Positions 9,779-17,713 of a stretch of 64,000 nucleotides of DNA are shown here, piece by piece (the stretch's first letter is position 1; each line of letters opens with the position of its first letter). The stretch comes from Methyloversatilis thermotolerans (GTDB lineage Bacteria > Pseudomonadota > Gammaproteobacteria > Burkholderiales > Rhodocyclaceae): positions 1,608,655-1,672,654 of the forward strand of contig NZ_KB889967.1 of the NCBI RefSeq assembly GCF_000372885.1, in the 5' to 3' direction. The notes beneath the pieces were generated by a model, which did no database searches, had not been told where the DNA came from, and saw nothing but the letters and a program-made list of their open reading frames with translations. Made by a program: the position numbers and the translations under genes.

Positions 9779-10765
9779 GTGCTCGAAATCCGCTTCCTGA
9801 TTGACGATGTCGGTCAGTGCGGGACCCAGCGTGCCGTTCTGTCGGCATTTGCCAATGCGCTGATGAACGACTGTGGCGTCACGGTCGTCCGGTCCTCCGA
9901 ACTGAGCCTGCAGCAATTCGGGTGGGACGACGTCCCGCCCGAATCGTCCCGGAGACTGGCCCTGCGTGCGCTTGCGCTTGCCCCCTCGCCCGATCGGCTC
10001 ACGGTGTTTCTGCCCGGCCACGTCATTCCCGGCCCGATTGCGCCCGGGAATGCACCTGACCGCCCGCTGGCCGCTGCGCAGTTCACTACCGTAGCGGACC
10101 TTGATATTTTCGTCATGGACAATCGTGCGGCGGACGCTCACCGGTTTCGTGAGTTCGTCAACAGCCACGCCGACTATGAGACCGTCAGCCGATATGACGC
10201 GTTCGATAGCTGCGCGCTGCCCGACTGGCTGATCGAAGGCGGCCTGACTTCAGCACTCAATCTGTCTCAGCGCCCCTGGTATTCGGGATACGCCCCTACA
10301 CGGACACAATGGCTGCACTGGGTAGCCGAAGCCATCGACCAAGGCCTCATCACCCCCGCAATGGTCGAGGACGACGTGCGCAAGGGCCTGGCTCGACCGT
10401 CGCTGCTTCACGATATCCGGCGATTGCCCACCGACGCGGGCGTATCCGACCGCCCCGACATGACACTCGATTCGCTCTTCGTTTTTCCTGAATGCAGGCT
10501 CAGCGACACGCAATATCAGATGCTTCTTTCCGAAGCTCTACAAGAACGCACTGTCGCCTTCGCAGGTCGCAACGCGAAACGCAAGGCGGTCAAGCTGAAG
10601 ATGCACAAATGGACCTGGGAAAGATTGCGGCACGCACCACAGGGCGTGAAATGGAAACTGATCAAGCTCGGACATCGTTTCCTGCACGCTGCCTATACGC
10701 GCTATTCGGCGAGCTTGCGGCCCATGGCGAAGCGTCTGAGCCAGCGGAATGAATCCTCGAAATGA
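9779..10765 (+). CDS. Divergent GT8-like protein lacking the DxD motif
   Basis: 328-aa protein with no clear family by itself. Its C-terminal half parallels the fused GT8 protein at 15791: LNLSQRPWYSGYAPTRTQWL matches the TQPWVSHLNPLGHLW region, and LITPAMVEDDVRKGLARPSLL matches the ISRDFVEEEIGHGHIRPSLL region. By the same alignment, RLTVFLPGHVIPG occupies the place of AIYLDSDMLVF, so the metal-binding DxD is replaced by PGH. It may be an inactive or repurposed glycosyltransferase. It starts nine bases after the GT8 gene and overlaps wzm by four. The assignment is from my own visual alignment. Confidence 0.6.
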   Translation: MLEIRFLIDDVGQCGTQRAVLSAFANALMNDCGVTVVRSSELSLQQFGWDDVPPESSRRLALRALALAPSPDRLTVFLPGHVIPGPIAPGNAPDRPLAAAQFTTVADLDIFVMDNRAADAHRFREFVNSHADYETVSRYDAFDSCALPDWLIEGGLTSALNLSQRPWYSGYAPTRTQWLHWVAEAIDQGLITPAMVEDDVRKGLARPSLLHDIRRLPTDAGVSDRPDMTLDSLFVFPECRLSDTQYQMLLSEALQERTVAFAGRNAKRKAVKLKMHKWTWERLRHAPQGVKWKLIKLGHRFLHAAYTRYSASLRPMAKRLSQRNESSK

Positions 10766-11526
10766 GAGCTTTCGCATCGGCTGCATGGACCCTCGTCATG
10801 CGCGACTACCGCATACGATTTCGCCGGACCTTGCTGGGAGTCTTCTGGTTCCTCGTTCCATTATTCACCCTGATCGCCATTGCCCTTTTCGTGGGCAAGG
10901 ACATCGGCCTTTATGGCGCGGCGGAATCCGGCCGGTATCTGCTGCGGCTTGTCGCAGGTCTCAGTCTCTGGCAGCTTTTCGCCGACGCCTGGCTTGAACC
11001 GATGCGTCTCGCACGTCGCGCAAGCGGCATCCTGCGCTCGGTGAACTTCGATCAGCAAATCCTGCTTGCAGCCGGAACCTTCTCTGCGCTGCTCGCCTTC
11101 GCGATCAAGATCCCCGTCCTCATTGCCGCCTTCATTTGGCTGGAGCCGACATATGATCCTTCCGCATGGCTGCTGCCGCTGGGCATCATGATGCTGCTCG
11201 CCGCTGGCGCGGCCATGGCCTGCTTCACCCTGCCTATAAGCTTGGCATTGCTCGATATCCGCTACGCCATGCCATTCGTCCAGTATGCCCTCCTGCTGGC
11301 GACTCCGATCTTCTACGAGCCACCCGAAAACGGCTTCCTCTTCTGGATCAACCATTACAACCCCTTCAGCTATCTGGTTCCTCCCGTGAGGGATCTGCTT
11401 GCGGGGCCCCCGCCCGTGCTGCCCCATGCATTCATGGCGGGGATCGCTGTCCTCGTAATGCTGATTGCCGGACTGCATTACTTCCGGGACAAGATCCACC
11501 TGGCGATTGCCTACGTCGGCCGATAA
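10762..11526 (+). CDS. wzm: ABC-2 type polysaccharide export permease
   Basis: 254-aa inner-membrane subunit of a Wzm/Wzt exporter for lipid-linked O-antigen or capsule chains. The N-terminal amphipathic part VMRDYRIRFRRTLLGVFWF is the ABC-2 signature (RxLGxxW). About six hydrophobic segments follow, including FWFLVPLFTLIAIALFVG, ALLAFAIKIPVLIAAFIWL and a C-terminal FMAGIAVLVMLIAGLHYF. The typical late loop ATPIFYEPP followed by NPFSYLVPPVRDLL is present. It is preceded by an ATGA overlap and followed two bases later by the ATPase gene. Confidence 0.9.
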   Translation: MRAFASAAWTLVMRDYRIRFRRTLLGVFWFLVPLFTLIAIALFVGKDIGLYGAAESGRYLLRLVAGLSLWQLFADAWLEPMRLARRASGILRSVNFDQQILLAAGTFSALLAFAIKIPVLIAAFIWLEPTYDPSAWLLPLGIMMLLAAGAAMACFTLPISLALLDIRYAMPFVQYALLLATPIFYEPPENGFLFWINHYNPFSYLVPPVRDLLAGPPPVLPHAFMAGIAVLVMLIAGLHYFRDKIHLAIAYVGR

Positions 11527-11528
11527 CC

Positions 11529-12935
11529 ATGCAGGACAACGTACCCACACTCCTGCAGATGGAGCAGGTCAGCCGCACTTTCCCGCGGGACTTCTCGGAC
11601 ACCCCGCGTGCGATCCTGCGGGAAATGCTACTGCCGCGGCGCCTGCTGCGTGATCCCGGTCCGGAGTTCTTCTTCGCCTTGCAAGACATCAACATCAGCC
11701 TGACCAAGGGCGAGAAACTGGGCGTGATCGGCTCGCATCGCAGCGGCAAATCCACTCTCGCAGGCATCGCCGCCGGCATGCTGCATCCGACCCAAGGTCG
11801 CGTTCACGCCAGCGCGTCGCGGCTTCTGCTCAGCCGCCCGACCGCGGGCTTCAAACCCGCGCTCACGCTGAGGGAGAACCTCGCATTTCGCGCAACACTC
11901 GGTGGCCTTGCCGGCGATGCCCTCGCCGCGGCCGTGGACGGCGTACTTGCAGATAACCGGATCAGCGCCCAGACCGCGAAGAACGCGCTCGGAAACTTCT
12001 CTCCCTACCTCGTCAGACAACTCGGCATGGAGCTCCTGCTGCGGGTGCCGGCGGAACTCGTGGTGATCGACGAACAGGTGAGCGCGGGTGCCGGGGACGC
12101 CCGCTGGGCGACGCGCGCTGCACTGCTCGAACGCATCGCGGGGGCCACGTCCCTGATAATCAGTACCGACTTCGAGTTCCTGAAGGAAACGACGAAGCAA
12201 TCGATGGTGTTGCACCAGGGCAGGCTTTATGGACCGTTCCCCACTGAACTGGCCTTCGAGCACTACTTGCGCCTGCCGGATGACTATGGCCAGGACCCGG
12301 ACGAATCACCGGACGATGTCCGCGCATCCGTCGCACTCAGCGCGCCACTCGAGGACATCGAAGGGGCAACGATGGCGCAGGAAGCCGACGAACTTCTCCG
12401 CTTCCAGGAGGCAATTCCCGCACGTACCCAGCAGCCGGATGACGACGTCTTCCAGCGTCGCGTCGTCAAGCAATCGCTTGGCCCGGCCGTCATCGTCCGG
12501 AACATCGTCGTCGACGGCGCCCCATACGAGCGCTCGAAACTGCGTCTGCTGAGGCGTCCTGGAGAGGTCCTGGATATTTCAGTCGAAGTCTTGCCCAAGA
12601 AGACCTTTGTCTGTGCTGGCATCGGTCTGAATCTTCATTCAGGCAACGGGATGGAAGTCGGAAGCACGACACGATCCACCCCTGCCGTACAACTGTTCCA
12701 GGGCAGGCCGACGAGGATACGCTTCCATTTGCGGATCCCCGATCTGCCGCGCTATCACTACGGCTTGGCAATGCATTTGCTCGAGGACGGACGCCGGAGC
12801 AATCCCGCGAACCAGATGAAGCTCATCGTGTTCGGTCTGCAGACCGAAACCATGAGAGAGACGGCACTCAACCTCGAGGTCACCGGTCATTCAATCGAAA
12901 GCGAGTCATCAGATGAAGCAACCGATCTCGCCTGA
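11529..12935 (+). CDS. wzt: ABC exporter ATPase with C-terminal glycan-binding domain, degenerate motifs
   Basis: 468-aa partner of Wzm. Residues 1-240 form the ATPase: Walker A is GSHRSGKST, the Q-loop region is TAGFKPALTLRENL, and Walker B is ELVVIDEQ. The signature region, normally SSGM in Wzt, reads NFSPYLVRQLG. The switch His of the SHD motif is replaced (IISTDFEFL). Residues from about 300 resemble the C-terminal beta-sandwich of Wzt proteins, which recognises a modified chain terminus. The ATG at 11529 was chosen because the longer open frame upstream runs through wzm in another frame. Operon position supports the role, but the ATPase may be unusual or weak. Confidence 0.85.
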   Translation: MQDNVPTLLQMEQVSRTFPRDFSDTPRAILREMLLPRRLLRDPGPEFFFALQDINISLTKGEKLGVIGSHRSGKSTLAGIAAGMLHPTQGRVHASASRLLLSRPTAGFKPALTLRENLAFRATLGGLAGDALAAAVDGVLADNRISAQTAKNALGNFSPYLVRQLGMELLLRVPAELVVIDEQVSAGAGDARWATRAALLERIAGATSLIISTDFEFLKETTKQSMVLHQGRLYGPFPTELAFEHYLRLPDDYGQDPDESPDDVRASVALSAPLEDIEGATMAQEADELLRFQEAIPARTQQPDDDVFQRRVVKQSLGPAVIVRNIVVDGAPYERSKLRLLRRPGEVLDISVEVLPKKTFVCAGIGLNLHSGNGMEVGSTTRSTPAVQLFQGRPTRIRFHLRIPDLPRYHYGLAMHLLEDGRRSNPANQMKLIVFGLQTETMRETALNLEVTGHSIESESSDEATDLA

Positions 12936-13794
12936 ACTCATAGAGAAAAAACTCAATCGGCCAAAGCCGCGGAAATTCAGCCGCCCTTCCGGAGCGACCT
13001 ATCCGCTTACGGCGCTGTCAGCCCTGAAAACGATACTGACAATTCTCTCGCAGCCGCTGAAGTCCTTCCGTACCCTGCATGATGCGGCATTGCGCGACAA
13101 TGGTGCCTTGGTGATCGATCGGGAGTACAGGGAACGCTGGTCATCGAGCATCGCCGACTACGCGCATTGGTACTATGCCGACAAGCGTCTTCTGCACAGC
13201 ATCAGCTGGCTCGGCGTACCTACGAGGAAGATGTTGGCAGATCTGTGGGTGTATCAGGAGATCATCCACGAATGCCGCCCCGACTACATCCTGGAAATCG
13301 GCAGTCTGTTCGGCGGAAGCGCACTTTTCATGGCGAATGTGTGCGACATGATCGGGCATGGCAAGATCATTTCCGTCGACATATCCCGAGCAATCTACGG
13401 TGTCAGCCACCCACGGATTACCGAACTGACCGGTGACTGCGCCTCGCCCGAAATCATCGAACAGGTGCGGGCTCTTGTAAGCGACGGCACCGTCATGGTC
13501 ATTCATGACGCGGATCATAACCGGACAGCCGTCATGCGCGATCTGTCGAATTACGCCGGGTTGGTCACCCCGGGTCAGTACCTGATCGTGGAGGATGGCA
13601 TCGTAGACCTCTTCAACCCAGAGCGAAGCAGGTTGGCCAAAGCCTATCCTGACGGCGGACCCTTGCCTGCGGCAGATCAATTCGCCAAGCAGCACGCCGA
13701 ACTTTTCGAGATCGATATGAATCGAGAGCGATTCCTGCTCACCTCCAATCCGAGGGGTTATCTCAGGCGAAAGTACCCCTCCGGAACGAGGTAG
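12913..13794 (+). CDS. CmcI-like SAM methyltransferase
   Basis: 293-aa protein of the cephalosporin-hydroxylase (CmcI)/rhamnosyl O-methyltransferase type. The core includes the pre-motif TRKMLADLWVYQEII, motif I DYILEIGSLFGGSALFMA near residue 117, GKIISVDIS, and the acidic MVIHDADHN metal/SAM segment near residue 196, followed by YLIVEDGIVD. Such proteins methylate sugar hydroxyls in glycan clusters. It overlaps wzt by 23 bases. Methylation of a terminal sugar would suit an ABC-dependent pathway in which Wzt senses a capped chain end; that link is inference. Confidence 0.82.
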   Translation: MKQPISPELIEKKLNRPKPRKFSRPSGATYPLTALSALKTILTILSQPLKSFRTLHDAALRDNGALVIDREYRERWSSSIADYAHWYYADKRLLHSISWLGVPTRKMLADLWVYQEIIHECRPDYILEIGSLFGGSALFMANVCDMIGHGKIISVDISRAIYGVSHPRITELTGDCASPEIIEQVRALVSDGTVMVIHDADHNRTAVMRDLSNYAGLVTPGQYLIVEDGIVDLFNPERSRLAKAYPDGGPLPAADQFAKQHAELFEIDMNRERFLLTSNPRGYLRRKYPSGTR

Positions 13795-13797
13795 GCG

Positions 13798-14700
13798 ATG
13801 CCGGTCCTGTTGCACATCGGATATGGCAAGGCTGCGTCGACCACCCTGCAGGACTGGTTCGATCGCCATCCGGAGATATGGCGCTTCTCGGAGAAAGCCT
13901 TGCTGAAAGGTTTGGCCGCAAACAAGAAGGTGTGTGTGCTGAGCGACGAGAGACTGTCCCTGGGGCTCACCTTCGACGCCACCAGCGGCTTGATCACAGG
14001 TGCCGATTCGATCAAGGCGTATCAGCGAGAGCGCTGCCTCGAACTCAAGGCACTGTTTCCACACGCCCACGTTCTGATCGTGACCCGCGGATTCTCGCAG
14101 TTCATCCACTCCTTCCACGCGCAGTACGTGGCGAAGGGTGGCGTCCTGCCGTTCCTGACCTTCTTCGATCTGTATGCCGAACAAATAGCCGACCTGCTCG
14201 ATTACAACTACCTCGTCGGAATCTATGAGGAGGCGTTCGACGAGCGCGTCATCACCATTCCCGTGGAACTGCTTCGCCGCGATGCGGACAGATTCTACGG
14301 AATCATCGAGGCGCGCCTCGGGCTTTCGCTCGACAAGCGCCCCAGGCCAAGACAACTGAACCCGCGTCCGGACACGCGTCACCTCCGGGCGCTGCCGTTC
14401 ATCTCCCGCGCATACTTCAAGCTACTCCAGCCATTCGGCCCCGGGCCACGGCGTGCCATGCACAAGCTCTATGTGAAGCATGTTGCACGTGGCCGCCTGG
14501 GTTCCTGCATGTCATATCTGGTACCGCGCCGGCTTCTGGCGAGTCCCGCTCCAGCCAGTCTCGACCTCTCGAGGTTTCATGGACTCGCGGACGTTTTCGC
14601 CACTCGGGAGGTCTACGCGGCGTTCAAGGCGGATTACTTGCTGGGCACACGATCATTGCGCGCCCACCACACCTCGAAGGATGAACATGGCCTCGGCTAA
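13798..14700 (+). CDS. Sulfotransferase-like protein
   Basis: 300-aa cytosolic protein with the PAPS-sulfotransferase look. The N-terminus VLLHIGYGKAASTTLQDWF is a 5'-phosphosulfate loop (GxxKxxSTxLQ), and VLIVTRGFSQFIHSFHAQY near residue 90 corresponds to the 3'-phosphate-binding Arg/Ser strand. A later segment YLVGIYEEAF and KPRPRQLNPR fits prokaryotic sulfotransferases. It starts three bases after the methyltransferase stop and overlaps the next gene. It could sulfate the exported glycan. Recognition is by motif only. Confidence 0.72.
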   Translation: MPVLLHIGYGKAASTTLQDWFDRHPEIWRFSEKALLKGLAANKKVCVLSDERLSLGLTFDATSGLITGADSIKAYQRERCLELKALFPHAHVLIVTRGFSQFIHSFHAQYVAKGGVLPFLTFFDLYAEQIADLLDYNYLVGIYEEAFDERVITIPVELLRRDADRFYGIIEARLGLSLDKRPRPRQLNPRPDTRHLRALPFISRAYFKLLQPFGPGPRRAMHKLYVKHVARGRLGSCMSYLVPRRLLASPAPASLDLSRFHGLADVFATREVYAAFKADYLLGTRSLRAHHTSKDEHGLG

Positions 14701-15361
14701 CGTCGCACAATGGATCAGCAGCAATATTCAGCACGTCGGCAAAGATGTGCTGGAACTCGGTTCCAAACGATACAAGGAACATGCATTTCTGGATCTCCCC
14801 GGTTTGCTGGCGGAACACGGCGGTCAGGTCAGCCTGACCGGATGCGATATTTCGGAGGGGGAGAATGTCGATGTCGTGGTTGACCTCACGGCCCCTATCG
14901 AACGGGTCAAGGCAGCCCTCGAAGACCGCACGTTCGACACGATATTCTGCGTCAGCCTGCTCGAACATATTCCGGACGTCTTCAGCGCATGCCGCAACAT
15001 CGAGCAGCTGCTGCGCCCCGGTGGCGCAATTTACCTGTCTGTCCCTTTCGTCTTCCGCTATCACGGCTACCCGGGCGACCTCTGGCGCTTCACCCCCGAA
15101 GCACTGCTTTATCTGTTCCCGGGCATCGACTTCAGGGATCACGAGTATTCCTGCATCTCCACTCTGGAGGACGGAGACATCATGGCGCTCAAGGGCAAGA
15201 ACATGGACAAACTGAACCGCTTTCTCTTCAGGCCGAAGTCGCGTGAGGAAAAAATCGAGCGCAAACGCGCCAAGAGTGAAGGCAAGCGCGTTCCCGCCTA
15301 TTCCCTTGCACCGGCCATGATCAACATGCTCGGATTCAGGAAACAGGAATTGCCCCTCTGA
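14681..15361 (+). CDS. SAM-dependent methyltransferase (class I)
   Basis: 226-aa methyltransferase. Motif I is KDVLELGSKRYKEH near residue 17, then SLTGCDIS, motif II FDTIFCVSLLEHI and LLRPGGAIYLSVPFVFRYH, the usual class I order. The GYPGDLWRFTPEAL segment is common in cluster methyltransferases of this kind. Two ATGs are possible, 14681 and 14687; the second has a better placed GAAGG six bases upstream. The open frame extends further upstream but lies within the sulfotransferase gene. It is the last gene of the packed operon. Confidence 0.8.
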   Translation: MNMASANVAQWISSNIQHVGKDVLELGSKRYKEHAFLDLPGLLAEHGGQVSLTGCDISEGENVDVVVDLTAPIERVKAALEDRTFDTIFCVSLLEHIPDVFSACRNIEQLLRPGGAIYLSVPFVFRYHGYPGDLWRFTPEALLYLFPGIDFRDHEYSCISTLEDGDIMALKGKNMDKLNRFLFRPKSREEKIERKRAKSEGKRVPAYSLAPAMINMLGFRKQELPL

Positions 15362-15790
15362 CACACGCTCGGCTCCAGACTATGAGCATGCCCTCCTCCA
15401 TGCGCCCGGTGCCCGCTGCGCCGGCGAGCAAGAAGGTGAGCCGGCAGACGGCGTGCGGGCCGTGGCCCGTGGCCGGTGGCCCTTCAGACGACGGACCGGA
15501 GGCGGTATTGACATGACCGCCGCAATGGATCTGCGGCCGGGCCCGCCGAAGGGATTGCCCCAGCCGGACAAGCAGTGGCACAAGGACAACGATGAACGTG
15601 TCAAGGACAGTATCCGCGACTACGCGACGCCAATGGAATACTCTCGTAACGACCTGGGGGCAGGCGTCGTCATCAGGCTGACTGCGCTTTACTTGCTGAT
15701 GGCGCGTGCATTGATTTATCTTGACGCATGCCTTGTGTGCGTTCCCCGCAGCCGCGCCCGCATGGTTTCTCCGGCCCCCGTGCGCATCAC
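15362..15790. other. Intergenic stretch before the fused DUF115-GT8 gene
   Basis: 429 bases. A 113-codon frame (15453-15794) is open but has no recognisable similarity, and its end overlaps the next gene in another frame. I see no terminator with a T-run and no repeat. The downstream half is slightly AT-richer and may hold the promoter of the fused gene. Confidence 0.35.
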
Positions 15791-17353
15791 ATGAGCATCA
15801 GCATCCCCAACATCTTCACCTGGTTTTCGAACCGGGGACAGGAATGCCAGCTTCCATGGCTCATCCTCGGCAAGGGCCCAAGTTTCTCGGAGCTTCACCG
15901 TCACGACACCACCGGCTTTCGCGTCCTTACCCTGAACGACGCGATCCGCGCAGTCCCGCATGCCGCGATTGCCCACTTCATCGATTTCGACGCCTTCAAG
16001 CGGTGTGCCGACGATCTGCATCGCGCCGAAGCCGTGGTGCTGCCCTGGTGCCCTCACTTCAACAACAAGCCTGGCCGCACCCTCGCCGATCTGCTGCCTG
16101 GCGAGCCCGTGCTGCATGACTTTTGGCAACAGGGCCGGCTGTACTGGTACGACCTGTCGACAGCCAGCGCCCGTCATGGCGATTTTCCGGTGGTTTCGGC
16201 ATGCTTCTTCAGCGCCGAGGCGGCGCTGGATCTGCTGGCACAGGCCGGGGTGAAGCGTGTCCGCTCACTCGGCATCGATGGCGGCAGCGCGTACAGCAAA
16301 GAATTCTCGGATCTGTTCGGCGTTTCGCTGTTCTCCAACGGGCGTCGCTGCTTTGACCGGCAATTCGAGTCATTCGCGCGCATCATATCGAGAACGGGCA
16401 TCGACTATGCGCCCCTGGACATGGAATCCCCCGTACGCATCTTCGTGGCGGCCACCGCAAGCGAGGCACTTCCTGTCAAGGTCCTTGCATATTCCATCCG
16501 GCGGCATGCAAGCTGTGCCGTCAAGGTCACCCCGCTCTGCGACGTCGGCATTTCAATTCCCAAGCCACGCGCCCCGGAGAACCAGCCACGCACTCCGTTT
16601 TCCTTCCAGCGCTTCCTGATTCCGGAGGTCTGTGGATACGAAGGTCATGCGATCTACCTCGACTCCGACATGCTGGTATTCAAGGACATGGTCAAGCTCT
16701 GGCGCCGGCCTCTTGGCGACGCCGCAATACTGGCCGCCTATTCCACCTCTGCCAGCGGCCGCAAGCCGCAGTACAGCGTGATGCTGATGGACTGTGGAAA
16801 GCTCGGGTGGAACATCCGCGAAATCGTCGATCAACTGGACGCGGGAACCCTCACCTATGAGCAACTGATGTATACCTCTTCGCTCGCCCGGGCTCACGCA
16901 GACATCGAACCCGAGTGGAACTCGCTGGAAAGCTACCGGGAAGGTCGAACCGCCCTCTTGCACTACACGGACATGAATACGCAGCCGTGGGTGTCTCACC
17001 TCAACCCGCTCGGCCACCTGTGGGTATGCACGCTTCGGAATGCGCTGCGGGAGGGCGCGATATCGAGAGACTTTGTCGAAGAGGAAATCGGGCACGGCCA
17101 CATACGTCCGTCCCTGCTCTACCAGTTGGACCATGGGGTTGATGACGCGATTCTGCTGCCCAAGGCGATCCTTGCCGCGGATGCCGGGGTCACTCCACCC
17201 TACCGCTCCCTCGGGCCGCACCAGGCGTCACCCTGGCGCAATCGTCTTCAGTGGCTGCGCGCAAGCATCCGCGCAAGGTACCGCAAAACGCTGCTCTACA
17301 GATTCGAACGGCGGGTTCTGAACAGATTGACGGACCACCGACCGGATCGCTGA
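15791..17353 (+). CDS. Fusion of DUF115/MptE-like domain and GT8-like glycosyltransferase
   Basis: 520-aa two-module protein. Residues 1-210 resemble the 8304-9050 product: PWLILGKGPSFSEL (Gly-rich loop), RVLTLNDAIRA, VKRVRSLGIDGG and a late RTGIDYAPLD. Residues 215-520 are a GT8-like enzyme: VRIFVAATASEALPVKVL, FSFQRFLIPEV, the DxD motif AIYLDSDMLVF and a TQPWVSHLNPLGHLW region. Thus the pair of overlapping genes at 8304 and 9047 appears here as one polypeptide. The start at 15791 is preferred; the earlier ATG at 15728 adds a Pro/Arg-rich stretch of poor quality. Confidence 0.78.
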   Translation: MSISIPNIFTWFSNRGQECQLPWLILGKGPSFSELHRHDTTGFRVLTLNDAIRAVPHAAIAHFIDFDAFKRCADDLHRAEAVVLPWCPHFNNKPGRTLADLLPGEPVLHDFWQQGRLYWYDLSTASARHGDFPVVSACFFSAEAALDLLAQAGVKRVRSLGIDGGSAYSKEFSDLFGVSLFSNGRRCFDRQFESFARIISRTGIDYAPLDMESPVRIFVAATASEALPVKVLAYSIRRHASCAVKVTPLCDVGISIPKPRAPENQPRTPFSFQRFLIPEVCGYEGHAIYLDSDMLVFKDMVKLWRRPLGDAAILAAYSTSASGRKPQYSVMLMDCGKLGWNIREIVDQLDAGTLTYEQLMYTSSLARAHADIEPEWNSLESYREGRTALLHYTDMNTQPWVSHLNPLGHLWVCTLRNALREGAISRDFVEEEIGHGHIRPSLLYQLDHGVDDAILLPKAILAADAGVTPPYRSLGPHQASPWRNRLQWLRASIRARYRKTLLYRFERRVLNRLTDHRPDR

Positions 17354-17436
17354 TGCGAGACGGCCCCTGCCCCCGGAACGCCCGTGCATGAAAGGACTGG
17401 CCTGACGGCCTTGGTCCGACAGTCCGCCGTGCGGAC

Positions 17437-17589
17437 ATGAGCGCGTACGGCATGGAACATTCCGGCTCCGCGACTGATGTCCAACCAGGGACCTGCGGAT
17501 TAAAAGTCTGGACCGTGTGGGAGAACGGCGAACTGCTCAGGAAGTACGCGCTACGCGAGGTGCGCGCCACGCTGGACGCAATGGACTGA
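17437..17589 (+). CDS. Possible small protein, 50 aa
   Basis: Short open frame in the 360-base gap between the fused glycosyltransferase and the next gene. It ends KYALREVRATLDAMD, and the second half reads like a real small protein (LKVWTVWENGELLRKY) with G/C-ending codons. There is no clear ribosome site and no family is recognised. The rest of the gap (17354-17436, 17590-17713) shows nothing. Confidence 0.3.
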   Translation: MSAYGMEHSGSATDVQPGTCGLKVWTVWENGELLRKYALREVRATLDAMD

Positions 17590-17713
17590 GGATCGGCGTC
17601 ACAGGGGGTGGCAGGCAGCACGCGCGTTGGCAAGAGGCCGTGTTCCGGCCACCGTGCTGCACCATGCGCATTCGCGCTAAAGTGCCGCTCCCGCACGCAC
17701 TGAACTGCGCAAC

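Noticed and set aside
11166-11528. Upstream extension of wzt to 11166
   Set aside because: The extra 121 codons lie inside wzm in another frame; the ATG at 11529 gives the usual Wzt start.
15453-15794. 113-codon open frame before the DUF115-GT8 gene
   Set aside because: Arg/Pro-rich start, no family and overlap with the next gene in a different frame; kept only as an intergenic note.
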